A stretch of 64,000 nt of DNA from Marchantia polymorpha subsp. ruderalis (lineage: Eukaryota > Streptophyta > Marchantiopsida > Marchantiales > Marchantiaceae), in assembly GCA_037833965.1 (NCBI GenBank), contig AP031358.1:6642001-6706000 (forward strand), written 5' to 3'. The translations under genes were made by a program, and so were the position numbers. Below are positions 11,301-20,603 of this stretch, one piece after another. The notes under the pieces were generated by a model. The model saw only the letters and a program-made list of their open reading frames with translations. It made no database searches and had not been told where the DNA came from. Within the stretch, counting starts at the first letter, position 1. Each line of letters begins with the position of its first letter.

Positions 11301-13147
11301 ACGAACTCATTTTCAAGGATGAAGCTGCAAAGACGGCGTTCGAAGTTCTCAAGAAGGCGTTGGTGACGGCTCCAATTTTGGCGAAACCGGATTGGGGTAA
11401 ACCTTTCATTCTCTACACAGATGCATCAAATATTGCTGTAGGATGCACCTTGAGTCAATTAGATGATGAAAAGCATGATCATCCAATTGCCTATGCTAGT
11501 AGACAAATGGTTCAAGCGGAGAAGAACTACTCAGTGACAGAGAGAGAGGCGTTAGCTGTAATCTTCTCACTTAAGAAGTTTCGACATTATTTGTTGGGTG
11601 GGAGATTCACTATAGTGACTGATCATAAGGCTTTGAAATACATTTTCAACAAGCCTAATGCTGAAGGGAGGATAGCTAGATGGAAGCTACTACTAGCAGA
11701 GTTTGATTATACCATTGAGGATAGACCTGGAAAGAAGCATGCTAATGCGGATTTGATGTCGAGAGCATATGATGATGGAGGAGATCAGTCAGTAGATGAC
11801 ACCTTTCCGGATGAGGACTTGCTAGTCATGGACACGGTGACAACAGTACCGGAGGAGTACAAGGAAATTTGGGATTTCATCTCTAAAGGAGAGTTTTCTC
11901 AAGGAATGCATCAAAGGGAGAAAAATGCATTAGTGAAGAGATGTCAACCATATATGATCATGGAGAAGGTACTTTTTCATCAAGGAGCTGACGGACTTCT
12001 ACGAAGGGCGGTTGGGAGAGGAGAGGCATTACAACTCATGAAGGAGTTTCATGATGGTGCAGTATGTGGAGGACATTTTGCGGGGAAGGTAACTGCCTTC
12101 AAAATTCTTGATGCTGGTTATCATTGGAAGGGTATTTTTAAGGATTGTGTGGAATATTGCAAAAGTTGTGATGTGTGTCAAGCTTTTGCTAAAAAGTCCA
12201 TGAAAACCCCTCCTATGATTTCTGTACCAGTGTTAGGTCCTTTTGAAAAGTGGGGAATAGATTTTGTAGGTCCTTTGAATCTTACTCCTCGAGGGAATAA
12301 GTTCATTGTGATAGCTACAGATTATCTTACGAAGTGGGTAGAGGCAAGACCACTTAAATCTACTAATGAGAAGGAGGTTGGTAGATTTTTATATGAGAGA
12401 ATCATTACTCGATTTGGTTGTCCATTGGAGTTAGTATCAGATAGAGGAGGAGAATTTGTGGGAAGTATGATTCAAGCCATGTTGGAGCACTTTTCCATCA
12501 AGGCTCGAGTGACCACTTCCTACAAACCTAACGCTAATGGGTTGGCGGAGCGGACCAACTACACTTTGTGTATGATGTTGGCCAAGGATGCAGACATGGA
12601 CGGGAGTAAACACAATTGGGACAAGAGGCTCCATGCTATCTTATGGGAGTATCGCACAACATGGAAGACATCTACTGGATACTCACCTTTTCGGATGGTG
12701 TATGGAGTTGAGTCAAAACTTCCCATACAGTTTGACTTGACAACATTCACAACAATCCAGCAAAGGTTGAAGAAATCAAATGGAGCAGAAGCCATCAAGT
12801 CTCGCCAACAACAATTGATGGAGTTGGAGGAAGCTCGAGCACTAGCCATGGTACGAGTGGAGCGGGCTCAACAGTTGCAGAAGAAGTATCACGACAAACG
12901 AAGTGGAAACCAGAACTTGAAACCGTTCAAGGAAGGTGATTGGGTGATGCTCTTTGATGCAATTAGATACAAGAGAGCTAGGAAAAAGTTTCTTCCTAAG
13001 TATTTTGGACCTTTCATAGTTGAGAAGGTGTGGGGAAATTTCACTTATGACATCAAGGAGTTAGGAGGACGTCACTTCGATCGAGTCAACCACGACAAGT
13101 TGAAGTTATTCCATCGAAGATCAGATTCTTTCACTCCGAGGGCGTAG
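8381..13147 (+). CDS. gag-pol: Element B Gag-Pol polyprotein
   Basis: 1588 codons from ATG 8381 (TTG at 8375 is also in frame), ending at the purine tract. Domains in order: Gag capsid-like region (residues about 1-180); a knuckle with shortened spacing, CX2CX3HX4C (about 267-279); aspartic protease with VLVDGGSAVNAM (catalytic Asp near 469, DGGS instead of DSG); RT with FGDGYSGYNQ and FIDDFCVYG (near 801 and 863-866); RNase H with LYTDAS, TEREAL, TDHKAL and NADLMSR; integrase with a zinc site (CX2C near 1263-1266) and D,D35E residues near 1294, 1354 and 1390. No chromodomain follows. No frameshift or stop was found. The protein makes cDNA from element RNA in virus-like particles and inserts it. 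Gag and Pol are fused without a recoding site. Confidence 0.95.
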   Translation: MGKLPVFYGRENEDVEAFVRDFKRACIGNNERKKDEWAMLLPDFLEDSALKWYKEYKREHSEDDTWETLTENLIENFLPSESYEKLMCEVTFLKQGENEKVRTYVERTEKLESRFHVVLRKGGDEVDATMVGIRAMLMKNFVGGLRPEIRSKVRYEKPSSKAEAIRIAIRMEESLEDDDSSLVAREVAPPVVGRSIVSNTSTSSTIANPSVDFQNELKSITETLADLKINVVQLWEKRNQNVVGGSRGYGNYPPRGNPPSGNFAVSCFSCGGPHFQRNCPNPRQHDGVRHNNNAPATQQAKDKGVASINVFPHQCTFEKGESSKSKVDILAHEKKRARFADESIFMEDTPSRSTRSSGVSQPRVPRKKLGMDDFSISSSQAKYDVVEDVGNQKANITVGQLIALNPAIRKELRGGLISTRTKKRKSKGKAHMTNVGVGVVDAAASEVCTHASKIEVRINGHDVSDVLVDGGSAVNAMSERLMQKLGMQPSRPSSIIVGMANKQKVRPLGVVDKVVVSVRGVQTLLSFQILKEASYDLLLGRPWLRAVRTTDRWHKGYLRIGPKNHRVKVPLTRGGESTTDSDRPTDEYWESESEESGSFSEVDTDISTSDQETSSEYSSDDNVQVQVIAAMELLPRPGVKKDPDKVEMSEEEVCRRLSTLRFGPKVTKEEKAKFLDIFRKYIHVFAFSYKDLKHVTLETHRIELEEKARPIRQKQRRINPPTALVVKEEIDKLKEAGFIYEVENSEWVSPIVIVKKKNGKLRVCVDYKKLNAVTKKDYYPLPFIDEILEEVAGHEWYSFGDGYSGYNQIQIALEDQLKTTFTTPWGTFAFRVMPFGLCNAPATFQRFMNRVFEPFIGKFVRDFIDDFCVYGRKADHFDHLIKILQRLEEAKASLNPEKCIFGCEEGLLLGHIISKNGIAVDPEKVTRIMELPFPATLTKLRQFLGMVGYYRRFILSFSNKAHALTNYMKKGVEYELIFKDEAAKTAFEVLKKALVTAPILAKPDWGKPFILYTDASNIAVGCTLSQLDDEKHDHPIAYASRQMVQAEKNYSVTEREALAVIFSLKKFRHYLLGGRFTIVTDHKALKYIFNKPNAEGRIARWKLLLAEFDYTIEDRPGKKHANADLMSRAYDDGGDQSVDDTFPDEDLLVMDTVTTVPEEYKEIWDFISKGEFSQGMHQREKNALVKRCQPYMIMEKVLFHQGADGLLRRAVGRGEALQLMKEFHDGAVCGGHFAGKVTAFKILDAGYHWKGIFKDCVEYCKSCDVCQAFAKKSMKTPPMISVPVLGPFEKWGIDFVGPLNLTPRGNKFIVIATDYLTKWVEARPLKSTNEKEVGRFLYERIITRFGCPLELVSDRGGEFVGSMIQAMLEHFSIKARVTTSYKPNANGLAERTNYTLCMMLAKDADMDGSKHNWDKRLHAILWEYRTTWKTSTGYSPFRMVYGVESKLPIQFDLTTFTTIQQRLKKSNGAEAIKSRQQQLMELEEARALAMVRVERAQQLQKKYHDKRSGNQNLKPFKEGDWVMLFDAIRYKRARKKFLPKYFGPFIVEKVWGNFTYDIKELGGRHFDRVNHDKLKLFHRRSDSFTPRA

Positions 13148-13154
13148 TGAAATC

Positions 13155-13170
13155 TTGGTCCGGGGGTAAA
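13155..13170 (+). other. Weak polypurine tract of element B
   Basis: TTGGTCCGGGGGTAAA immediately precedes the 3' LTR; the GGGGGTAAA end is the likely plus-strand primer. Placed by position. Confidence 0.5.
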
Positions 13171-14031
13171 TGTAAGACTGGGTGTTGCACATATGTACTA
13201 AGTCTTAAAAGTGGTCAAGGGAATAAGGATGATTAGCCAAGGCATAGCTAAGACTAGCTAGTTATGACTAAACTAGTTAGTTATAACTAAGTTTATCTAG
13301 TCATGACTAAGTTTAGCTACAATCTCTATAGTTGGCGGAATAATTAGCGGAGTTCTAGAAGAATGGAGTGAGCACTTCTATTTTGTCTTTCACAAGGAAT
13401 GAGCACTTCTATTTTGTCTCATACAAAAGTTCTAGATTCCAAGGGATTAGATATTTGACTAGAAGCTTGGATTTGATTGGTTTGACTAAATGTATGAAAG
13501 ATGATTGGCTAGACTAAGTCTAATGTTGACTTAGTGGCTAGGAAGCTTGTAGAAGTTTAAAAGCTTCCAATGGCATGTCGCCACCTCAACCTTGGATTCC
13601 GGAAGCTTCTAGAAGGTTTAGGTAGGCCAATGGCATGTTGCCACGTAGAGAAGGTTAGTCAAACTTACCTAGGTAAAAGTAAGTTAGGAGAAATTACCAC
13701 ATGTTACTATGGTAACTTCTCAAGTAGTATAAATAGAGAGGTAGAGTAGCACCTCTCAAGCAAGTTTGGAGAGTCATGTGTGAGGACTTGTTTCAATAAT
13801 GAAGGAGTGAAGTTTTCGAGTATCTTGGAGTATCGACGTGTGTTTGCGTTTATGTGAAGAGGGTGATGTGAGGAGAGTTTGTGTGTGTGAGTTGGAGTGA
13901 TACATGAGAGTTTGTGAGAGAAGGTGTTTGTGACATGAGTGAGAGTATGAATCCTAGTCTTCTAGAACCATGATGCGCTACCACAAAGCCATCAGAGGTA
14001 GACCTGAGTGAGAGTCAGCCCGGAGGTTGCA
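13171..14031 (+). repeat. 3' LTR of element B
   Basis: 861 bp, identical by eye to 6168-7028. It is followed by GTTC (14032-14035) and then the resumed A1 gag. Confidence 0.95.
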
Positions 14032-14035
14032 GTTC

Positions 14036-15078
14036 AGACGGGGATGACGAAGACGAAGAATGGCCGGCGGAAGAGGTTATGTGCGCACGGGTCGAAACTC
14101 GTAGTTCCAAGAAATCGAAGGAGCAAGAGCGTGACACTCGCAAGCACGAACGGAGAACCGACGACCGGACGGGAAAAGGGAAGGAGAAGACATCCAGCAA
14201 GTCCGACTTGCGACCTGCACGGAAGTCTTCGGTTACGCGAGAGGCACCAGCAGTGCGCCCCCAGACAGCAGTCGAGGATGAGCCAGTACGCTTGCTGAAA
14301 CGGGACTATGCTCCGGATATCCGCAACGAGGTAACCAACCTGTTGAAGGAAGCGATCCGCACTCAAAAGGACCCACAGCGGCCAGACTTGCCATCCTTCC
14401 TTGGGGCGAAGTTGGCAGCCACCGTGGAACCTCGCAGAGCGTCGCCGCCGACCCCGGCGACCCAACGCGCCCACTATGACTTGGTCGAAGATCTCGGGAG
14501 TCGGAAAGTGAACATCACGTTCAAGCAGCTCCTGGAGGACAACAAGACGTATCGAAGAATGTTGATGCTTTCGCTACGACGTCCGCGGAAGCCGCGCGCA
14601 TCCACATCCTCTCAAGTATATCAAGTGGAGAGCGAAGACCAAGGGCCACCAGAGATCGATGTGGAAATAGCAGGGTGTTGTGTACGCAGGGTACCAATCG
14701 ACTCTGGATCAGGAGTCAACATAATGACGGAGGATACCGCGAGAGCCTTGGGGTTCAGTCAATACGAACCCTCGAAGCGTGTGTTGAGATTAGCGGATCA
14801 GACGCGGAGAATGCCTGCAGGTATGCTACGCAATGTCAAAACAATCATCGGTGGTGCGGACTTTCGGTTGACGTATATCATCCTTCAACCGATGATGAAG
14901 CAGGGCTATGACGTTCTGCTCGGGCGACCATGGCTATATGGCGCACAAGTCAGATGTGATTGGCGAAGGCATCGCCTTAAGTTTCCCCATCCTTCGGAAC
15001 CGACCAAGACCATTACGGTGCCCTGGAATAGGGTCAGACACGAAGGAGAGACCCCATCGACAAGTGCAGGTTACACAT
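14036..15078 (+). pseudogene. gag: gag-pro of A1, middle segment with protease
   Basis: The A1 Gag frame resumes after the B element. It covers the acidic and Lys-rich spacer after the zinc knuckles, then the aspartic protease with VPIDSGSGVNIM (catalytic Asp-Ser-Gly) and the downstream YDVLLGRPWL flap/terminal motif. It is interrupted at 15078 by an inverted solo LTR. No internal stop is seen before the junction. Putting the protease in the gag ORF rather than in pol is typical of elements that make Pol by recoding at the gag end. Confidence 0.88.
15074..15078 (+). repeat. Target-site duplication of the solo LTR, left copy
   Basis: CACAT here and at 20456-20460 flank the inverted LTR exactly. 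This five-base duplication proves that 15079-20455 integrated as an LTR retroelement. Confidence 0.92.
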
Positions 15079-18000
15079 TGTAATAACCCACTAAAGGCTA
15101 AAACTGCAATATAGTGGTAGAAAGGTCAAACCCACATGGACAGAGGAACACACAGGGTACAAAGTGTCACGTTTTAACAGACTATTGAGGAGTTTGAATT
15201 CTCAGGCGACTGTCACTCCCAGAAATACTGCAAGTGTCCACTCGGAGCGCACTCGGAGGTCGCACAGTGCAGCGTAACACACACACACACACACACACAC
15301 CTGAAACTACAGAAACACACCCTAGAGATCCGTTAGGACCTCTACTCAAGATTTCAGGGGGAAAGTCTCTCAAGAGTACGCTCAGCGAAGCTGCGGGCAG
15401 TGGCTTCCAACTCCGGCTTTTACAACGCTGCCACTAGCTTGCTGCTAGTGTAGGAAACCCGGTTTGGACTGCCTACTTCGGATCGAAGTCACTCCTACGC
15501 GGTGAACAACACTCTCAACTCACAAAACGCGCAGAGAACACAGGTCCGCACTGAAGGACTCACTGAGAAACATTCCAGTAACACAACAACAGTCTATTGA
15601 AGAGTTTGAATTCTTAGGCACTTGTCATTCCCAGAAATACTACAGGGGTTACCCTCAAGGCACCTGCTGCAGCGTAACCTGAATTTACAACCAAGGCTTA
15701 CACGAAGTAGCAAAACTTCACTTTGGCATTCAGGGGAAAAATCCCAAGGAGTACAATCAGAAAGAAACACTCGAGGGTGTAGGGGCGAAACTGTTCAAGT
15801 ATCTAACTAGTCACTGGCTCTGAGCATCGGCAGTCACCCGCAGGTGCAGATCCGAACTACTCAAGTCTCTAACCAATGTACTAGCTCTGAACATTCGGCC
15901 GAAGGCCTTCAGCTACAAAATGCGGAACGCTAAGTTGTAACTCCTCGTGCGTGGTGACAGAACTCAAGGACACAAACACGCAAAGGAAATGGGTTCCTGA
16001 TCTGCACTTCTGATGGGAAAGAACCCTAGGCAAAACGCCTGGAACTATTTTATACCTTCTAAGTCCTAACTAGCATTACACTGCACTACGCTACACGCCT
16101 GCGCGGAACCACGCTACACTACACTCCGCGGAACCTGTGCTACGTCTCCTGCGCGGCGGACTGCCGCGCACTAACTCCCTACCCTGCCAATCTTCCGCTC
16201 GACTGCGCAGTCCCAATCGTTGCAACGCCGCGGACATCTCCACTTCGAGGGCGGACATGGTATCCTGTGCCTTCGACAGAAAAGCATCGAGCTTCTTTGC
16301 TACCTTCCGCCGACTCCTACTGTCGCCTGACAACAACCCGGCTGCGCGAAGTTCAAACTCACGCAGTGTGAGTTTCTCCTGCGCCTTCACTTCCCAGTGG
16401 GCGTAGCCCTTGAGACAGTGGGCGACACGCCTCGCCGTCTCCACCTTCGTGCGATCTGCCTCCTTCCTGCGATCCTCTTTAATTATCACTAATTGCGATT
16501 CGGCCTCAGCACGTTGCGCTCTCAATTCGCCACACTCTGACTGTAACCTGCGGATTAACTCCTCATCCGCCTGCCGTGCGAGCTGACATTGTTCCAACAA
16601 CCGCGTCTGTCGCACGAGCTCCTCTGACAAAATCCGATTCTGGGCCTGCTCAGAAATTAGTGCTTCCTTGACCTTCACCTGCTGCTTAGTGAGCTCGTCC
16701 AGTTTCTCATCCTTCACCTTCTCGGAGTACTTGTAGAATTTCTGATTAAGTTTATACTGACCCCACAAGCATGCATGCTTCTCCTTCAATTCCCTCAACT
16801 CCTGGTCCACTCTAGCTAATAGCTTGCTGGTGTGGACTTTAGTGCGAGTCCGCCTACGCACTAACTCGATGTAAGATCCCGGCTGAAGTGGGTCGGCGTA
16901 TTTATCGACTTTGCGATCCAAGTACCTCAGCAACGGAATCACCTGCTCAGAGAGCGCCGCCGCCGGCGCTCCAACAATTTCCTCCTCCTCCTCCTCGGTG
17001 TCCTCTGCTCCTGACATTTCTTCGGTGGAGCCTCCGTCGTCATCATCCGAGTGGAGAATTTCAGTCGCCATTGATTGCGTCGGCGACTGACCCGAGTGGG
17101 GCTGCACGTCGTCGACGTGTGCTGCCTGCGAAGGAACGGCTGCAGCCTCGCTGCTCTTCGCCAAAATGTCTAAGGCGGTAGGCGAATGTGCCCGTGCGGC
17201 ATCATCGTCGCTCGCTTGTTGGTCGTCTACCGTGTCCTCTCTGCCGCCGACGCCCGCCGCCGAAGGCGATCGAGCGGAGGGTGGCTGCGCGGGGTTTGAT
17301 TGCGCATCGCGCATCGAAATTTCATCCCGCGGACAGTCACTCCGCTCCTCCGTCTGTTGCTGCTCTCTTGATCGGTCCGTGGGGGCTGTGCTTGGCCTGT
17401 GCGCAGGCGCAAATGCCGGCGCCTTGTCCGCCGCAGGCGTAGCGCCGCGGACGTCCACCGCCAAAGGCGACATGGCCGGGGGCCGCTCGCCTGCTGTCCC
17501 TTGACCCATAGGCCCTACCGCCGAAGGCGCATCTATCGGCGGATTACCCGCCGATAGTGTGGTCTCCGTACACTCCCTGCTCGTATCTCCGCGGCTCGAA
17601 GGCCCTGGCGCCGAAGGCGCAAATTGCGGCGCGTGGTGCGCCGGAGGGTCTGGCCCCGAGGGCCGGTGTCTCGTAGGCGGCTCTTCCGCCGGCTCCTTCC
17701 CCTTCCTACGTTGGAACGGGGGTGATTCCTGCCTGTGCACAGGCGGCACGTGTGGAGGTGACCTGTGCACAGGCGACCTGTGCACAGGCGAGCTGCTCCT
17801 TCCCACGCGTAAGCGTAGATCTACGTCCACTTGTGATCGCCTGTCCGCGGAGGCTCGTCCGTCCGCGGAGTCTCGTCTGTGCGCAAACGGAACACCTGTC
17901 CGCAACGCACGTGGTAACTCCGGAGGCCCTTGGCCCGTAGGCGGCCTCTCGCCCGTCGAGGCTGCAGCGTGGTCCGTTGCTCTTGCGGTCGTCCGCGCTT

Positions 18001-20455
18001 CCTCATGCTTCTCTGGCGACGCACTTCCTTTCTCCGTCGCAATCGTCGCCGTGTCCGCACTGTTGGCTGGTAACACCAGTCTGCGTGCCTTCTGCTTCGG
18101 CCGGCTGTATGACTCGTACAACGGCCACGGTCGAATGGGAGCAGAGGGTTCTTGATGCTGCTCCTCTTCGGACTCTTCTCTCCATCGCCGCTTCCGCGGC
18201 ACTCGCGCTGCGGGAGTGTTTCTCCCTTCATCCCTCCGCCTTGATGGGGTGGAAGTCGGTGACTCCTCTGCATCAGTGTCGACCTCATTCTCCCGCACAT
18301 ACTTCCCGGGATGGTCGACGGACAACGGCGGAAAATGCTCAAGCTCCGCCGCTGTCAAACAATTCCGCTGTCGATAAAAATTGATGAGGAAAGGAGAGAG
18401 ATGGTTTAGAGTTCCCCCCTTCTCCTCAAAAGCGTGCTGTCGCATCACCCTGTGCAGGATGCTTGCCCAGTGAATTGGAGTTCCCTCGATGACGCACTCC
18501 ACAAAAGAGACCTGCCACAATGTGATGTAGCAGGCGCGGTGTGGCTGCAGTAATTGCATCAGCGCCGCGGACAAAGTCCAGCGAAATCGATCCTTGTAAT
18601 CACGGGTCCTGTACCCATTCTTGGTAGACCTCCCGGTCTTGAACAGCTCCACAAATTGCGCCTCTTCCTGCTTGGTCACCTTGATGCTCTCACTGTCGAA
18701 AAGGAGATGCCCTGGCATGCCGGCACATCTTCCCAATGCCTGCGCCCAATCTTGGACTGTCCACCGATCAACATGCGGACGCAATCCGCGCGAGGGTGGT
18801 CCCTGTGGCTCTAGCCACTCGCGCACCATATTCGCACAGATGTAGTTCCATCCCCATAGCAAGAAATCGAGCTTTCTTGCTATTAAGCGCTCCTCGAAAG
18901 CGCGCAGCCCGTTCTGTGGTAGGCGAAGTGGCACCATCCGCAATCTGCCCGGTCTCGTCATTGCGTTCCTGGAGTTCGCTCGCCCGCTCATTCTACTTCC
19001 GCACCGCCCGAGCTCCTTTCTCTCTCGGCAAACTCTAATCGCCCTCAATTCCAAATCCCGCGCACTCACTTCTCCCTCAATCACCAAGAAATCCCCTGTG
19101 CGGCGACGTCGAGAATGTTTAGCAGCCAGCAGATGGATGCGCGCAGCGCGCACAAGAGATTGGAATCGCGAATTCAAGAATGGGACGCTCTCCGCCGCCC
19201 GGTCGAAGGTCATGGTCGGCTCTTGCTCGTGGAGGACGTCTCACTTGATGGCCGCGCCGGCTCTACGCTGGAACGGTCTCCGCTCTCACGCGCGGCTTCA
19301 CGCTCCGCCGTCGCCGATTAAACTCTCACGCTCGAATTGGCGGATTTGAACTCCGCGAGCGTATTACCCCGCGGACATGGGAGCGTAGCGCCGAAGGCGA
19401 GTTTTCCGCCTTGCGCGGTACACTTGTTCGTACCGCCCCTCGGCCAATCCCCTTCTGCCTTGACGCGTGTGTCCGCATGTCGGACAAAAGTTCAACTCCT
19501 GCCTGTGCGCAGGCAGACTCCTCGGCGGATTCTCTGCCGGCGCGGAACTTCATCCTCCTGTGCACAGGCGCTCGCCCGTGCGCAGGCGAATTCCGTGCGT
19601 GGCGTCGCGCTGGCGCGGAAGGCGTTGACCGTGGTCAGCCGTCTCCGTCCAGTCTGTCCGTTCCTTGTCTCTTCGTCGGCGCTTCCGCCGCCGCACTCCG
19701 TCCGTCCCAGAGCGCATCCACCCTTCCCGACCGCATGGTCTGTACGGATTTGATTACTCTGGCGGCTCCTTGCTCGTCCGCGGCGCCGCGCTGGCGCAGA
19801 AGGCGCCGTACACTTTCTACCTCACAAGGCGCATTTCTAGGGCCCAAGGCGGATTTCCCGCCGACGCCGAAGCGCCTGTGCACAGGCGAACGCCTGTGCG
19901 TAGGCGGACTTCGCGCCTCCCCAAACCCTACTTCGCCTGTGCACAGGCGAAGGCCTTCGTCCGCGCATAGGACAAAACTTGATTCCCCTTCCGCGTAGGC
20001 GGAATTCCCGCCGGTGGCGAACTCCTTCCGCCGAAGGCGACCGTCTCCGTATCTTCCAATAGTGATAACTCCCTAAGTCCTCATCCGTTCCAAGCGTTCT
20101 TGGACTCGTTGGAATCAGTGCGTCGAGCTCTTTCCAACGAGACCCTAACTCGGTCAAGGCGCCCGAGGGTTGACCTAATTATGGAGGATTTCCCTATCGC
20201 CGCGGACGCAACCTCCGAAGGCGGGTTTTGCGCCTTGCGTCGTAGGGATCCTAGCTGCAGAGCTCGCAGGGAGGGTGGTGCCTGTCCCTACTGCTGCACC
20301 CCAAATCCTAGATTCTACAAGATCCCTCGAGAATCCCCGCGATCTTCCGGATTCACTCCGTTTTGATGTACCGAAGGCTATTTACAATTCTGCCAGGGTA
20401 CAGTTTTCCAAAAATGTTTTAATTTCCTCAAAATTGCCAAAAGTGGGGTACCACA
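15079..20455 (-). mobile_element. Inverted solo LTR of family A
   Basis: 5377 bp, reading TGTGGTACCCCAC at 20455 and ending GGGTTATTACA at 15079 on the minus strand, flanked by CACAT on both sides and by A1 gag outside. No internal region or second LTR is present, so this is the product of recombination between the two LTRs of a full insertion. It contains an intact ORF3, a TATA box (complement of 16046-16054) and the R/U5 region with a CA microsatellite near 15280-15300. It defines the LTR ends directly and shows that ORF3 belongs to the LTR. Confidence 0.95.
16091..19213 (-). CDS. ORF3 protein encoded in the solo LTR, intact
   Basis: 1040 codons from ATG (19213) to TAG. Residues about 85-300 form a globular domain with KLDFLLWGWN, WAQALGRCAG, RTRDYKDRFR and a tail motif (VIEGTPIHWASILHRVM ... 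LSPFLINFYRQRNCL) that resembles the plant retroelement-associated 'putative plant transposon protein' domain. Residues 300-750 are Pro/Ser/Arg-rich and probably disordered; an acidic run follows (about 722-746), then a coiled coil (about 800-1005) and a basic tail. No membrane segment or signal peptide is visible. Function is unknown; a structural, nucleic acid-binding or host-interaction role is possible. Intactness in a solo LTR means the gene outlived the loss of gag and pol. Confidence 0.8.
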   Translation of the reverse strand: MTFDRAAESVPFLNSRFQSLVRAARIHLLAAKHSRRRRTGDFLVIEGEVSARDLELRAIRVCRERKELGRCGSRMSGRANSRNAMTRPGRLRMVPLRLPQNGLRAFEERLIARKLDFLLWGWNYICANMVREWLEPQGPPSRGLRPHVDRWTVQDWAQALGRCAGMPGHLLFDSESIKVTKQEEAQFVELFKTGRSTKNGYRTRDYKDRFRWTLSAALMQLLQPHRACYITLWQVSFVECVIEGTPIHWASILHRVMRQHAFEEKGGTLNHLSPFLINFYRQRNCLTAAELEHFPPLSVDHPGKYVRENEVDTDAEESPTSTPSRRRDEGRNTPAARVPRKRRWREESEEEQHQEPSAPIRPWPLYESYSRPKQKARRLVLPANSADTATIATEKGSASPEKHEEARTTARATDHAAASTGERPPTGQGPPELPRALRTGVPFAHRRDSADGRASADRRSQVDVDLRLRVGRSSSPVHRSPVHRSPPHVPPVHRQESPPFQRRKGKEPAEEPPTRHRPSGPDPPAHHAPQFAPSAPGPSSRGDTSRECTETTLSAGNPPIDAPSAVGPMGQGTAGERPPAMSPLAVDVRGATPAADKAPAFAPAHRPSTAPTDRSREQQQTEERSDCPRDEISMRDAQSNPAQPPSARSPSAAGVGGREDTVDDQQASDDDAARAHSPTALDILAKSSEAAAVPSQAAHVDDVQPHSGQSPTQSMATEILHSDDDDGGSTEEMSGAEDTEEEEEEIVGAPAAALSEQVIPLLRYLDRKVDKYADPLQPGSYIELVRRRTRTKVHTSKLLARVDQELRELKEKHACLWGQYKLNQKFYKYSEKVKDEKLDELTKQQVKVKEALISEQAQNRILSEELVRQTRLLEQCQLARQADEELIRRLQSECGELRAQRAEAESQLVIIKEDRRKEADRTKVETARRVAHCLKGYAHWEVKAQEKLTLREFELRAAGLLSGDSRSRRKVAKKLDAFLSKAQDTMSALEVEMSAALQRLGLRSRAEDWQGRELVRGSPPRRRRSTGSAECSVAWFRAGV

Positions 20456-20460
20456 CACAT
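20456..20460 (+). repeat. Target-site duplication of the solo LTR, right copy
   Basis: CACAT, the partner of 15074-15078; A1 gag resumes at 20461. Confidence 0.92.
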
Positions 20461-20594
20461 CGGGCGGGGACAGTGAGTCGACCGCGCGATCGGATTCCAG
20501 TGATACCGAATCCGATTATTTCGTGGGATTCGTTGCCTGCTGTTCGGTGGGAGAAGAAGAAGAGCCGGAAGCTATTCCGCCGGAAGACGAATAG
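20461..20594 (+). pseudogene. gag: gag-pro of A1, last segment
   Basis: The C-terminal tail of Gag-Pro: acidic, Ser-rich and ending in Pro-Glu-Asp-Glu before TAG at 20592-20594. It has one Gln-to-Pro change near the end relative to the other copies. Confidence 0.85.
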
Positions 20595-20600
20595 CAATTA
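20592..20600 (+). promoter_or_regulatory. Stop-codon readthrough site between gag and pol (A1)
   Basis: TAG CAA TTA matches the type I readthrough consensus (UAG followed by CARYYA) known from tobamoviruses. The pol frame continues in phase after it with no other stop. Confidence 0.75.
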
Positions 20601-20603
20601 ACG

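Larger units (their letters stand above)
6168..14031 (+). mobile_element. Family B Ty3/gypsy element, complete and young
   Basis: A full-length LTR retrotransposon of 7864 bp inserted in the gag of A1. Two 861 bp LTRs (6168-7028 and 13171-14031) start TGTAAGACTGGG and end GGAGGTTGCA; I found no difference between them on reading. Between them lie a primer site (7033-7050), a long leader, a small zinc-knuckle ORF, a poly(A) tract and a single gag-pol ORF with protease, RT, RNase H and integrase in gypsy order. It is much less GC-rich than its host element. Identical LTRs and an intact polymerase mark it as very recent and possibly still competent. Confidence 0.95.

Noticed and set aside
16091..19213. 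ORF3 as an envelope protein
   Set aside because: No signal peptide, transmembrane segment or furin-like site is visible; the C-terminus is a soluble coiled coil with a basic tail. Only the position resembles env.
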